DNA of 64,000 bases from PALSA-894 sp963828625 (GCA_963828625.1 CAWHEX010000009.1:467211-531210); one strand, 5' to 3'. Positions 27,967 through 37,482 are shown, counted from the stretch's first letter. Notes: generated from the sequence alone by a model not told the origin. Translations and numbers: made by a program.

Positions 27967-29748
27967 CTAGAGCGGCTTGAATGGCCAGAACAGCGCGATC
28001 AGCGGCACGCCCGCGAGCACCACCATGATCGAGAGCGGCAAGCCGAGCCGCCAGTAGTCGCCGAAGCGATAGCCGCCCGGACCCATCACCAGCGTGTTGC
28101 ACTGATGGCCGACCGGCGTGAGGAAGTCGCACGCCGCACCGATCGCGATCGCCATCAGGAACGGGTCGGGGCTGTAGCCGAGCGACTTGGCGAAACTCGC
28201 CGCGATCGGCGCCATCACCAGCACGGTCGCGGCATTGTTGAGGAACGGCGTCACCGCCATCGCGGCGATCATGATCAGCGCGAGCGCGCCGATCGGCGGC
28301 AGGCTTTGCGACGCCGATGAAAGGAAACCGGCGACCAGATCGGTGCCGCCGGTGGTGCGCAGCGAGTCGGATACCGGGATCAGCGCGCCGAGCATCACGA
28401 GGATCGGCCAGTCCACCGCCTCGTAGGCTTCGCGCAAAGTGAGCGCGCGGATCACCAGCATCGCGACGGCCGCCGTGAAGAACGCAATCGAAACCGGGAT
28501 GACGTTCGCGGCGACGAACGCCATCGCAAGCACGAGGATCGACAACGGCATGATGCTGCGCCCGCCGCGTCCGAGCCGCAGGTCGCGCGCCGCGAGCGGC
28601 AGGCAGCGCAGTTCGCCGAGCGTCTCGGGAAGCGTCGGCAGATTGCCGCGCAGCACGACCACGTCTCCGCTCTGCAGCTTCACCGAGCGCATGCGCTGCG
28701 TGATGCGCTTGCCGCTGCGGCTGACCGCGAGCAAATGCACGCCGTAGCGCTCGTCGAGCTGTTCCTGCATCGGGGTGCGGCCGACCAGCGGGGATTCGCT
28801 GCTCACCACGGCCTCCATCACGCCGATGTCGTCGCTCGGCGTATCGGCGGCCTTCTCGACGCCCTCGCGTGCGAGCTTCAGCTTCGCCTTGTCGACGAGG
28901 CGGTCGAGCGCCGCCGGCTCGCCCTGGATCAGCAGGATGTCGCCGGTCTTGATGGTGGTGCGCACGCCGGGCGCGAGGCGGCGCGAACGGCCGCGCTCCA
29001 GCATGAACACCTCGACGCCGTCGGCCATCGCTTCCAGATCGCCGATGGTCTTGCCAACGGCGGGCGAATCCTCGGGCACGCTCGCCTCGGTGGTGTAGCC
29101 CTCCAGCGTGAAGGCCGCATCCATGCTGCTTGAGCCTTTCAGGCCGCGCGGCAGCAGCCGCCATGCGAAAGTCAGGAAGATCACGCCCGCGATCGCGAGC
29201 CCGATGCCGACCGGCGTGAAGTCGAACATGCTGAACGGCTCGCCGACGAGTTCGGCGCGCAGCCGCGCCACGATGATGTTCGGCGAGGTGCCGACCAGCG
29301 TGACGATGCCGCCGAGCAGCGAACCGAACGCCATCGGCATCAGATAGATCGACGGCGTGCCGTTGGTCTTGCGCGCGAGCGAGAACGCCACCGGCATCAG
29401 CATCGCAAGCGCGCCGATGTTCTTCACAAACGCAGAGAGCGCCGTGACGGCGCCGACCAGCACCGCGACCTGAATGGTGCGGGTGGTCAGGTACGGCCCG
29501 ATGCGCACCAGCGCGTCCTCGATCACGCCGGAGCGGCCGACCGCCGCGCTCACCAGCAGCGCGCAGGCGACGATGATCACGATGTCGTCGGAGAAGCCCG
29601 AGAAGGCCTTGTCGGCAGGGACGATGCCGCACGCGATCGCGGCGAGCAGCGAGAGCAGCGCCACAAGGTCATAGCGCAGCCGCCCCCAGACGAAGAGGCC
29701 CATCGTGGCGGCGATGATCGCGAAGGAGAAAATCTGCGGAAGGGTCAT
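27967..29748 (-). CDS. SLC13/DASS-type permease with two TrkA-C domains
   Basis: 593 residues. The first block of membrane segments (about residues 1-190) begins MTLPQIFSFAIIAATMGLFV. Two cytosolic TrkA_C/RCK_C domains follow (about 200-370; MLERGRSRRLAPGVRTTIKT and LLAVSRSGKRITQRMRSVKL). A second membrane block includes FLNNAATVLVMAPIAASFAK and ACDFLTPVGHQCNTLVMGPG, the duplicated SNT/NNA-type transport motifs of the ion-transporter superfamily. Such proteins take up sulfate, dicarboxylates or other anions. Start ATG 29748 follows a GGGGC-rich region; no obvious partner gene. Confidence 0.88.
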   Translation of the reverse strand: MTLPQIFSFAIIAATMGLFVWGRLRYDLVALLSLLAAIACGIVPADKAFSGFSDDIVIIVACALLVSAAVGRSGVIEDALVRIGPYLTTRTIQVAVLVGAVTALSAFVKNIGALAMLMPVAFSLARKTNGTPSIYLMPMAFGSLLGGIVTLVGTSPNIIVARLRAELVGEPFSMFDFTPVGIGLAIAGVIFLTFAWRLLPRGLKGSSSMDAAFTLEGYTTEASVPEDSPAVGKTIGDLEAMADGVEVFMLERGRSRRLAPGVRTTIKTGDILLIQGEPAALDRLVDKAKLKLAREGVEKAADTPSDDIGVMEAVVSSESPLVGRTPMQEQLDERYGVHLLAVSRSGKRITQRMRSVKLQSGDVVVLRGNLPTLPETLGELRCLPLAARDLRLGRGGRSIMPLSILVLAMAFVAANVIPVSIAFFTAAVAMLVIRALTLREAYEAVDWPILVMLGALIPVSDSLRTTGGTDLVAGFLSSASQSLPPIGALALIMIAAMAVTPFLNNAATVLVMAPIAASFAKSLGYSPDPFLMAIAIGAACDFLTPVGHQCNTLVMGPGGYRFGDYWRLGLPLSIMVVLAGVPLIALFWPFKPL

Positions 29749-29871
29749 ACGGCAAAGCCCGGGGCCACAACGCCGGCCCACGCGAATTGGTTGCAGCGGC
29801 GTTGCGCGCCGCGCCGTTCACGCGGCCGTTCGGGGCATGATAGCCTTCCGCGACCTTGAGGGGAGGGCGAC

Positions 29872-30843
29872 ATGGGCGATTTCAATCGGCGCAGTATTCT
29901 GGCCGCGACGGCGGCGCTGGCAGGCGGCGGGATCGCGCTCGCGCAGACCCCGGCGCCGCGGCAGAAGGGCCCGCGCGTCTGGCTCGACCTCGATCAGCAG
30001 GAGCTCGACGACGCCTACGACCAGTCGAAATACGCAGCGAACCTGCAGCAGATCGTCAAGCGCTACGTGACCAACAGCGAGGCCGTGCGCAAGCGCCTCG
30101 GTGCGCCCGTGCGCCTCTCCTATGGCTCGACGCCGATCGAAGGGGCCGACCTTTATCCGGCGCGGCGGCAGAACGCGCCGGTCCATGTGTTCATCCACGG
30201 CGGCGCGTGGCGCAGCGGGCTTGCCAAGGACAGCGCCTATCAGGCCGAGACGTTCGTGCGCGCGGGCGCGCACTACATCGCGCTCGATTTCAACAACGTG
30301 ACCGAAACCAAGGGCGACCTCGCGCCGATGGCGGATCAGGTGCGCCGCGCGCTCGCGTGGATCTACAAGAACGCGGCGAGCTTCGGCGGCGATGCAAACC
30401 GCATCTACCTGTCCGGCCACTCGTCCGGCGGGCATCTCGCGGGTGTCGTGCTGACGACCGACTGGCAAACCGATTTCGGCCTGCCGAAGGACGTCATCAA
30501 GGGCGGCGTGTGCGTGTCGGGCATGTTCGACATCAAGCCCGCGCGTCTTTCCGCGCGCTCGAGCTACATCAAGTTCACCGACGAGGTGGAGCACGCGCTG
30601 TCATCGCAACGCCATCTGCGGCACTTGAATTCTCCGGTGATCGTCGCCTACGGCACGCTGGAGACGCCCGAATTCCAGCGCCAGAGCCGCGATTTCGCCG
30701 AGGCGGTGAAATCGGCGGGCAAGCCGGTCGAACTGCTGGTCGGCGAAGGCTACAACCACTTCGAGATGCCGGAACTGTTCGCCAATCCGTTGAGCTTCCT
30801 CGGCCGCGCGGCGCTGGAGCAGATGAACCTCGCGCCGGTGTGA
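29872..30843 (+). CDS. Exported alpha/beta hydrolase, arylformamidase/BD-FAE-like
   Basis: 323 residues with a twin-arginine-like export signal (MGDFNRRSILAATAALAGGG). The oxyanion motif is FIHGGAWRSG, the nucleophile elbow ISLSGHSSGGHLA-type (read YLSGHSSGGHLAGVV), and the catalytic His lies in GYNHFEMPELF. This resembles arylformamidases and carboxylesterases of the HGG family. Probably periplasmic; substrate unknown. GAGGGGAGGGCGAC precedes the ATG. Confidence 0.85.
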   Translation: MGDFNRRSILAATAALAGGGIALAQTPAPRQKGPRVWLDLDQQELDDAYDQSKYAANLQQIVKRYVTNSEAVRKRLGAPVRLSYGSTPIEGADLYPARRQNAPVHVFIHGGAWRSGLAKDSAYQAETFVRAGAHYIALDFNNVTETKGDLAPMADQVRRALAWIYKNAASFGGDANRIYLSGHSSGGHLAGVVLTTDWQTDFGLPKDVIKGGVCVSGMFDIKPARLSARSSYIKFTDEVEHALSSQRHLRHLNSPVIVAYGTLETPEFQRQSRDFAEAVKSAGKPVELLVGEGYNHFEMPELFANPLSFLGRAALEQMNLAPV

Positions 30844-30851
30844 CATGAAAA

Positions 30852-30900
30852 AGAGCTACGTCATGGGCGACGCCCGATGACGCAGCTCTGAAAAGTTTTT
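30852..30900. terminator. Bidirectional terminator
   Basis: A long hairpin (AGAGCTACGTCATGGGC / GCCCGATGACGCAGCTCT, small internal mismatch, GAC loop) lies between convergent genes. The minus-strand copy is followed at once by TTTT and the plus-strand copy by TTTTT after six bases. Confidence 0.75.
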
Positions 30901-30938
30901 CGCCGCGACCGGGAAGGACGGCGCGGCGAACGGATTGT

Positions 30939-31238
30939 CTAGAGACCGCCGAAGCTCGGCATGCCGGCCTGGTCGAACATCTTGGACGCGTTGACCATGT
31001 AGAGCTGGCCGCCGCTCATGATGAACGCGGTGCCGCGCGGCACTTTCTTCGCGCCCTTCATCAGCATGGTCATGCCTTTGTCGCCGAGACTGACGCGCAT
31101 CATCTTGCCGTCCATCATGACGACATAGGCCGAACGCTCGCGGATATCCCAGGCCTCGAGTCCGCCTTGGGCGAGCGCGCCGGTGAGCAGCGCCAGCGAC
31201 ATGCCGCCGGCGACGATCGCAGTTTTCGTGAAGGACAT
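30939..31238 (-). CDS. Small secreted protein of unknown function
   Basis: 99 residues: a signal peptide (MSFTKTAIVAGGMSLALLTGALA) and a Met-rich mature part (VVMMDGKMMRVSLGDKGMTM, LMKGAKKVPRGTAFIMSGGQ). The high methionine content might point to metal binding but that is speculation. GGAGTGATCC precedes the ATG. Confidence 0.6.
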   Translation of the reverse strand: MSFTKTAIVAGGMSLALLTGALAQGGLEAWDIRERSAYVVMMDGKMMRVSLGDKGMTMLMKGAKKVPRGTAFIMSGGQLYMVNASKMFDQAGMPSFGGL

Positions 31239-31354
31239 TGGATCACTCCTCTGTGGGCTCTGCCGTCCCGGGGGTGGAACGGTCGATGCACAGGGAACAA
31301 CGGATCAATGTGCTGGCGGAAATGCCGAGTTTGCATCGGATCGATAGAGCCGCG

Positions 31355-32289
31355 CTATCGCGGGCGCGCCGCGGCTCGCAGACTTTCGGCCGCGGCCGTC
31401 GCGTCGAAGGGCTCGCCCGCAACGCCGGGCCAGCGCATGCGCATCGCCTCGCGCACCAAGGCCACCAATCCGGACGGCTTTGCGTGGTCACGGACGGTGA
31501 CGAGGGCGATCTCGCGCGCGATTTCAGGCTCGATCAGCGGACGCGTTACGACGCCGGGGCCGTGCGCGCTCAGTGCGGGCATCAGCGCATAACCGAGACC
31601 GGCCGCCGCCATTGCGAGAATCCAGTCGTCGCGATCGCTCTGATAGGCAACCGGCCCGCCGGCCTGCGCAATGATTCCGTCTGCGTAGCTCGCAATCGAG
31701 ACGCCGCAAAACAGGCTCGCCCGCGAGGTCCTCAGACCGCACCGCGTCCTGCCGGGCGACGCGATGGTATGTTTTGACCACGACGACGAACGGCTCGCGA
31801 TAAAGCGGCAGATAGCTCAGCCGTTCGTCAGTGTTCAGGCCGGGCAGGGCGCAGATCGCAACGTCGAGTTCGCCCGCGACAAGGCGCTGCTGCAATGTCG
31901 CGCCTGCCGCATCGCTGACCTGCAACGCAATGTCGGGATGGCGCGCCCGCATGGCGGCCACCAGATCGCGCAAATGAGCCGGCGCGATCGTGCGCATCAG
32001 ACCGAGGCGCAGCGTGGTCCCCTGCGCGCGCACGAAATCCTGCGCCTGGCGCCGCGCGTCCTCGACGTGGTTTTGCGCCTGATTCGAGGAACGGCCGCAT
32101 CTTTTCGCCCAGCTTGGACAGATGCGTATTCGCGCGCTCGCGATGGAATAGCGCGCCGCCCAGCTCGGTTTCGAGCGCCTTGATGGCGCGCGTGAGCGAG
32201 GACTGCGCCACCCCGCAGCGTTCGGCGGCGCGCGTGAAGTTGAGCTCGTCGCAGAGCGCGAGGAAATAGCGGATTTGATGCAATTCCAT
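31355..32289 (-). CDS. LysR-family regulator, copy 1 (two frameshifts)
   Basis: A LysR-type transcriptional regulator of about 310 residues. The helix-turn-helix is MELHQIRYFLALCDELNFTR through AERCGVAQSSLTRAIKALE. After a surplus base near 32085 the effector domain continues QAQNHVEDARRQAQDFVRAQ and LRLGLMRTIAPAHLRDLVAA. After another near 31720 it reads YQSDRDDWILAMAAAGLGYA. Compensated length is an exact codon multiple. It is a close paralogue of the gene immediately upstream (32384-33307), with the same strand and domain order. Target genes unknown. Confidence 0.82.
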
Positions 32290-32383
32290 GGGTTGCGGCT
32301 CGCTGCCCGCAGGAGACAACGCCGCGCCGCCCGACAGAAATGCCGAGTTGGTATCGGATCGATAGCGGAGCCGCATGATGCGC

Positions 32384-33307
32384 TCAGGCGGCGGTACTCC
32401 GCGCCGCCACCACCGCAAGCGCCGGCTTGCCGATCCAGGTCATGCGCATGGCTTCCTGCACCAGCGCGCCGACGCCCGGCGAATGCGGCCGCCCGCGCAC
32501 CGTGACCAGCGCCACCTCGCGCCAGAACTCCGGCTCGACCAGCGGGCGCGCGACCACGCCCGGATGGTCGACGGACAGTGCCGGCATGAACGCATAGCCG
32601 AGGCCCGCCGCCGCCATCGCGAGGATCCAGTCGTCGCGCTCGCTCTGATAGACCGTCGGGCCGGTCACGCCCTGCGCGTCGAAGATCGCATCGGCCGCCG
32701 GTCCCATCTCGCAATTGACGCGCCAGAGATAATGCTCGCCGTCGAGATCCTTCACGCGGATCGTCTTTTGCGCGGCAAGACGATGCGTCGGATGCAACAC
32801 GATCTGGAATTGCTCGCGGTAGAGCGAGAGGTGATGCAGGCGATCGTCCACCGCGAGGGTCGGCATCGCGTAGATCGCGACATCGAGCGCGCCGGCCGTG
32901 AGCCGTTCCTGCAATTCGTCGGCCGCCGCATCGGCCATGTGCAGCTCGATGCCGGGATGGCGGATGCGGATCGCCGCCACAAGGTCGAGCAGGAATGTCG
33001 GTGCGATCGTGCACATCAGGCCGACGCGCAGCGGCGTCTTCTGCAGGCGGATGAATTCCTGCGCCTCGCGCTTGGCCTGTTCGGCGCGGCTGTAGACCTG
33101 CTCGAGATAGGGCTGGAGCGTGCGGCCGAGTTCGGAGAGGTGCGTGTTGGCGCGCTCGCGGTGAAACAGCGCGCCGCCCATTTCCTCCTCGAGCGCCTTG
33201 ATGGCGCGGGTGAGGGACGGCTGCGCCACATGGCAGCGCTCCGCGGCGCGCGTGAAGTTCAGCTCCTCGCTCAGCGCGAGGAAGTAGCGGACCTGATGCA
33301 TTTCCAT
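32384..33307 (-). CDS. LysR-family regulator, copy 2 (intact)
   Basis: 307 residues from ATG 33307. HTH: MEMHQVRYFLALSEELNFTR through AERCHVAQPSLTRAIKALEE. Effector domain: LRVGLMCTIAPTFLLDLVAA, VYQSERDDWILAMAAAGLGY. It belongs to the CynR/OxyR-like part of the LysR family but carries no cysteine pair suggesting redox sensing. Longer in-frame starts exist upstream but precede the conserved N-terminus. Tandem with a paralogue downstream, pointing to a gene duplication. Confidence 0.9.
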   Translation of the reverse strand: MEMHQVRYFLALSEELNFTRAAERCHVAQPSLTRAIKALEEEMGGALFHRERANTHLSELGRTLQPYLEQVYSRAEQAKREAQEFIRLQKTPLRVGLMCTIAPTFLLDLVAAIRIRHPGIELHMADAAADELQERLTAGALDVAIYAMPTLAVDDRLHHLSLYREQFQIVLHPTHRLAAQKTIRVKDLDGEHYLWRVNCEMGPAADAIFDAQGVTGPTVYQSERDDWILAMAAAGLGYAFMPALSVDHPGVVARPLVEPEFWREVALVTVRGRPHSPGVGALVQEAMRMTWIGKPALAVVAARSTAA

Positions 33308-33491
33308 GGGAGCGCGCCGGTGCCCGCATTGACGAGATCGCGCCTTTGGTAGCGCGCCCGGGGCGGCCGCGGGGATCACGTTGGGGCGACGCGGAGGCGT
33401 GCGATCGCTCGCCGGTTCGTGATCGAACGTCGCAGGGGCGGAACCCCATGCCGGTTCCGCCGTTTATTCAGCACCTTGCAGGAGGTGTGTC

Positions 33492-33710
33492 ATGTCAGAA
33501 CACAACGAAACAGTGGCCACCGAGGAGCAGCGCGACCTCACGCTGATCGCCACGCTTGTGGGCGTGATCATCGTGGCGGGCGGCTTCTTCATCTTCAATA
33601 CGACGAGCGCGCGCTACACCACGGCGAGCTACCAGGCGCCGCTCCCGAACGCGATGCCCGTGATGACGCCAACGACCGTGCCGGCGCCGAACGCGAAGCC
33701 GACGCAGTAG
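33492..33710 (+). CDS. Small single-pass membrane protein
   Basis: 72 residues: a hydrophilic N-terminus (MSEHNETVATEEQRD), one membrane segment (LTLIATLVGVIIVAGGFFIF, about residues 16-36) and a Pro/Thr/Ala-rich periplasmic tail. AGGAGGTGTGTC directly precedes ATG 33492. Function unknown. Confidence 0.65.
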   Translation: MSEHNETVATEEQRDLTLIATLVGVIIVAGGFFIFNTTSARYTTASYQAPLPNAMPVMTPTTVPAPNAKPTQ

Positions 33711-33742
33711 GCGTTCGGGCGCGTGACCTCGCGGCTGCCGGC

Positions 33743-34174
33743 CTATTTCGGCGGGTCGATGATCTGGCCGTCGCCGTCGACCCATTTTCCCTTCGGCACC
33801 GTCGAAGGCGGGCCAGCCGTCGACTGAGAATTGCCGTCCGCGGTCGGTGAGGCGGCAGCGGTCGGCGAGGGCGGCGGCGCCTGCGGCGGTGGCATAGAAC
33901 CCGGAGTGATCGGAGACAGGATCTGCACCTTGGCGGAAACGGACGCCTTCACGAACGTCACGTCGTCCCGCCCGACATCGGTGAGCGTCCAGCCTTCAAA
34001 GCTGCTTCCGCTTTTCAGCGAAAAGGTCTGACCGGTTGCGTTTCGGCAAACCGCGACGCCGCCGTGGGGCGTCTGTACGGTGCCGATGAGTTCGACGCGC
34101 GGCCCATCCGCAGCGTGGCTGTCGGAGAAGCAAAAAATCCAGGACACAAGCGCCGCACACGCGATCCACCGCAT
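33743..34174 (-). CDS. Secreted Pro-rich protein of unknown function
   Basis: 143 residues from ATG 34174 (AAGGAAGG upstream). Signal peptide MRWIACAALVSWIFCFSDSHA, then a beta-rich segment (VELIGTVQTPHGGVAVCRNA, TFSLKSGSSFEGWTLTDVG) and a low-complexity Pro/Ala/Ser tail. The middle looks like a small PilP/general-secretion-type beta domain, but I cannot assign a family. Confidence 0.55.
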   Translation of the reverse strand: MRWIACAALVSWIFCFSDSHAADGPRVELIGTVQTPHGGVAVCRNATGQTFSLKSGSSFEGWTLTDVGRDDVTFVKASVSAKVQILSPITPGSMPPPQAPPPSPTAAASPTADGNSQSTAGPPSTVPKGKWVDGDGQIIDPPK

Positions 34175-34299
34175 GTGAGTGCCTTCCTTCAGAAATGGGG
34201 CCGCTTTGAGGTTCAAGAGGAATCCGTCGGACATCGGAGGCGACCAGTCCCCAATTCTTGCGAGAGGCCGCCAACCAGGGCGGCCTCTTGATGTCTTCT

Positions 34300-34572
34300 C
34301 TACTTGATCTTGGTCTTGCCGGGCGGCTCCGGTTGCGGATTGAGTTTGCCCGCGCCCTTGCCGCCACCGCCGCCCATGCGGTCACTGGTGTTGGACTTGC
34401 TCGACTTGACGGTTGTCTTTTTTCCCGTGGCTCCCTTGCCGCCGCCGCCGCCCATGCGATCGCTTGAGGTCGCGCCTCCGCTTCCCGGCAGATTGAGCTG
34501 TGCCCACGCCGATCCGGGCACGAACGCTGTCGTCACAACCGCCAGCAACAAGCCGCCCAAACGGATGCCCAT
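34300..34572 (-). CDS. Secreted Gly-rich protein with an internal repeat
   Basis: 90 residues. Signal peptide MGIRLGGLLLAVVTTAFVPG, mature part low-complexity with two copies of SDRMGGGGGKGA about 30 residues apart and a basic C-terminus (PEPPGKTKIK). Function unknown; the internal repetition may vary between strains. Confidence 0.55.
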   Translation of the reverse strand: MGIRLGGLLLAVVTTAFVPGSAWAQLNLPGSGGATSSDRMGGGGGKGATGKKTTVKSSKSNTSDRMGGGGGKGAGKLNPQPEPPGKTKIK

Positions 34573-34754
34573 GGCAATCCTCCCAAAACCGGCAACTGCA
34601 CCGTGCCGATTGCCAGGATTGTAAGCGTCACTTGCACGCCAGGCCATGCGTTCGGGCCGCCAACGAGGACGGGTCTCCGAGCGGTCAACCGCTGATCTTG
34701 TGAGGCTCAGTAAGCGGCGTCGGCACCGCGCGCGTTCGGCATCCGGCAGCGCGA

Positions 34755-34940
34755 TCAGCAACCAGCCTTGGTCACGCGCTGACCCTTGCGGTATCGCTCG
34801 AGGCAGTCGGCCCGCTCCTGCTCGGCAGCCGTCAATTGCGTAGGCTGGGATGCCGGCCACACGATCCCCTGCGGACCGTACATGGCGATCCCCGCCGCGA
34901 TCGCGCCGCACAGAAGCAAAAGTCTCGTCGCGAAGCCCAT
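34755..34940 (-). CDS. Small secreted or anchored protein
   Basis: 61 residues: hydrophobic N-terminus (MGFATRLLLLCGAIAAGIAM) and a short charged tail with two cysteines (ADCLERYRKG and KAGC). No family recognised and no strong ribosome site. Confidence 0.4.
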   Translation of the reverse strand: MGFATRLLLLCGAIAAGIAMYGPQGIVWPASQPTQLTAAEQERADCLERYRKGQRVTKAGC

Positions 34941-35008
34941 GGAGGCATCTTACGCGGGACGGTTTAATGGGTCGTTTAGGCCGCCACGACCGCGGCCTTC
35001 GCGGAAAG

Positions 35009-35101
35009 CTAGTTAAGAAACAGGTGCCCTGCCACCGCGAGCAGGGCGCCGACGACCGGTATCACGCCGTACATCAAAACCTTCAACGACTGCTGGCTCA
35101 T
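35009..35101 (-). CDS. 30-residue single-pass membrane peptide
   Basis: MSQQSLKVLMYGVIPVVGAL continuing LAVAGHLFLN, then TAG. It starts at ATG 35101 with AAGGGGCC eight bases upstream. Almost the whole peptide is one membrane segment. It resembles the tiny membrane proteins common in alphaproteobacteria, but no family can be named. It is shorter than usual gene-calling cut-offs. Confidence 0.45.
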   Translation of the reverse strand: MSQQSLKVLMYGVIPVVGALLAVAGHLFLN

Positions 35102-35166
35102 GTTGGCCCCTTACGTTTTTCCTCGGCTGGCCATTAGTGCCGCGAAAGGGGAGCACCGTTCATTTC

Positions 35167-35210
35167 AAAAAGGACCACCGAGATGGAAAGGGGCCAGCAC
35201 CGAGTAGTAC
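35167..35210. repeat. Short repeat resembling an IS21-type end, copy A
   Basis: Contains AAAAAGGACCACCGAGATGG followed by AAAGGGGCCAGCACCGAG. The double AAAGGGACCA-like box is repeated in better form at 36033-36085. Multiple AAAAGGGACCA boxes spaced about 20 bases apart are typical of IS21-family termini. No transposase is present here. Confidence 0.4.
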
Positions 35211-35249
35211 AAAGAGATTTTGACGATGCTTCAATGACGAGGCCGCCAA

Positions 35250-35414
35250 CTAGGGCGGTGCGCTCGCGCGGTCTTGCCTAGCGACCTCGCGTGCGATGGC
35301 GCGCCATTGCACGGCTTCGTCTTCAAACTTGGCGCGCTGGCCCGGGTCGGAAGCGTCTGCCGCCAGCCGAACGCACTGCGCTGCTTTGTGCAGATACCAA
35401 GCACCAATGGACAT
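35250..35414 (-). CDS. Small Rhizobiales helical protein (54 residues)
   Basis: Starts MSIGAWYLHKAAQCVRLAAD, continues ASDPGQRAKFEDEAVQWRAI, and ends shortly after REVARQ. The pattern Y..KA.QC..LA....DP......F...A.QW is shared with the 35766-35978 gene (Y.ANA.EC.KMA....DP......W...A.DW), so both belong to one small-protein family frequent in Rhizobiales. Function unknown; probably a two-helix soluble protein. Its 3' part overlaps the zinc-ribbon gene in another frame. Confidence 0.6.
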   Translation of the reverse strand: MSIGAWYLHKAAQCVRLAADASDPGQRAKFEDEAVQWRAIAREVARQDRASAPP

Positions 35415-35641
35415 CCGGTGAGGCTATGCCGTCAGAGGTTAAGGAGTTGTCCGATTTGAAACCCGCGAACTTCACGACTTCGCTGTGTTCGTTGCCGCAT
35501 TTGGCGCACTCGAAAGTGCGCTTGTCATGCTCCGGCGTGTCGGGCTCGATACGAGCGAGCATCATTTTCGTCCCGCACCTGGGACACAATGGCCGATGGA
35601 TCGAATTGGAATAAGGTGTGACAGGCTGGTAGATCGTTCAT
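35323..35641 (-). CDS. Small zinc-ribbon protein (one frameshift)
   Basis: From ATG 35641 (CAGGGAGC upstream) it reads MND, then after one surplus base near 35630 YQPVTPYSNSIHRPLCPRCG, TKMMLARIEPDTPEHDKRTF and ECAKCGNEHSEVVKFAG. Two CxxC knuckles (CPRCG and CAKCG) about 28 residues apart form a zinc ribbon. Similar proteins are common in Bradyrhizobium and uncharacterised. The tail beyond about SDNSL does not look conserved and overlaps the 35250-35414 gene, so another indel may have removed the true stop. Confidence 0.6.
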
Positions 35642-35765
35642 CGCGTGCTCCCTGAAACAGGCGGGAGCGCTACAGCGTCTCTCAGTCACCCGACGCCTAG
35701 GAAGGCTGTTGCCGGTGATGTTTCCAGCGTGCGCCTTCGCACCGCGGGAGTCGAGGTAATTCAGA

Positions 35766-35978
35766 TCAATGCTGGGCGTCGGATCGCGTCTGATGCGTGC
35801 CGTACGCCTTGTCTGCCGCGTCGAAGTTTGCAGATGCTGTGGGGTCCGCCTTGACGATCATTCTCAGCCAGTCCGACGCCATTTCCAGCCAAGTCTGTTT
35901 TTCGCCGGGATCGACGGCAACGCGCGCCATCTTCTGACATTCGGCCGCGTTGGCCCGATATTCGTCGGACTTGCTCAT
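35766..35978 (-). CDS. Small Rhizobiales helical protein (70 residues)
   Basis: MSKSDEYRANAAECQKMARV, AVDPGEKQTWLEMASDWLRM, then a polar tail. It belongs to the same family pattern as the 35250-35414 gene. This family occurs in many paralogues in Bradyrhizobium relatives, with no known function. It lies just upstream of the recA promoter region on the opposite strand. Confidence 0.65.
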   Translation of the reverse strand: MSKSDEYRANAAECQKMARVAVDPGEKQTWLEMASDWLRMIVKADPTASANFDAADKAYGTHQTRSDAQH

Positions 35979-36032
35979 GGCTGAAGAACCTGAAAAGCCG
36001 AGAGTCGTTCCGTGGAATGTTACCGCAAAAAC

Positions 36033-36085
36033 GAAAAGGGACCACTTCCAGAATCAAAAGGGACCAGCGCCTATCGGGTACTGTC
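36033..36085. repeat. Short repeat resembling an IS21-type end, copy B
   Basis: Contains AAAAGGGACCACTTCCAGAA followed by TCAAAAGGGACCAGCGCC and CGGGTACTGTCC. It matches copy A at 35167-35210 in order, spacing (20-22 bases between boxes) and orientation. The two copies bracket the small-gene cluster just upstream of recA. Confidence 0.45.
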
Positions 36086-36098
36086 CTAATACGGACAA

Positions 36099-36113
36099 GA
36101 ACATATTGCGAAC
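36099..36113. promoter_or_regulatory. LexA (SOS) box upstream of recA
   Basis: GAACATATTGCGAAC is a GAAC-N7-GAAC direct repeat, i.e. the alphaproteobacterial LexA site GTTC-N7-GTTC read on the other strand. It lies about 87 bases upstream of the recA start, as expected for SOS control. Confidence 0.85.
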
Positions 36114-36199
36114 AGAGAACAAATAGTGTACATTGTATTCCGGTTGCCGTTGGGGGCGGTTTGTCGCCTCTCCGAATCTCAGGCCATATGGAGCGTCAA

Positions 36200-37277
<1,078 letters not shown>

Positions 37278-37304
37278 TCTCGCGCGCGCTTCGCTGACGC
37301 ACGG

Positions 37305-37328
37305 TGGCCGGGCCTTGCCCGGCCATTT
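37305..37328 (+). terminator. Terminator after recA
   Basis: Stem TGGCCGGGC/GCCCGGCCA with a CTT loop, then TTT, 27 bases after the compensated recA stop. The T-run is short, so strength is uncertain. Confidence 0.6.
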
Positions 37329-37482
37329 GCGTTTCGAGGTTGGAAGCCGGCCGTGCCGGATGCCGGCCCGAGGCCGGCCGTGACCGTCTGTTCCTAGACT
37401 TCCCGCACCCCCGCCGTTAAACAAGTCCTTGAAACAACAGGGCTGGCGGCGTTTGCCGCCGGTGGGCGGGCGGCGGGAAATC

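Noticed and set aside
34255..34290. Hairpin GAGAGGCCGCC...GGCGGCCTCT as a terminator
   Set aside because: A strong stem is present but neither strand has a T-run after it. A similar half-palindrome at 35235-35256 suggests a short repeat rather than a terminator.
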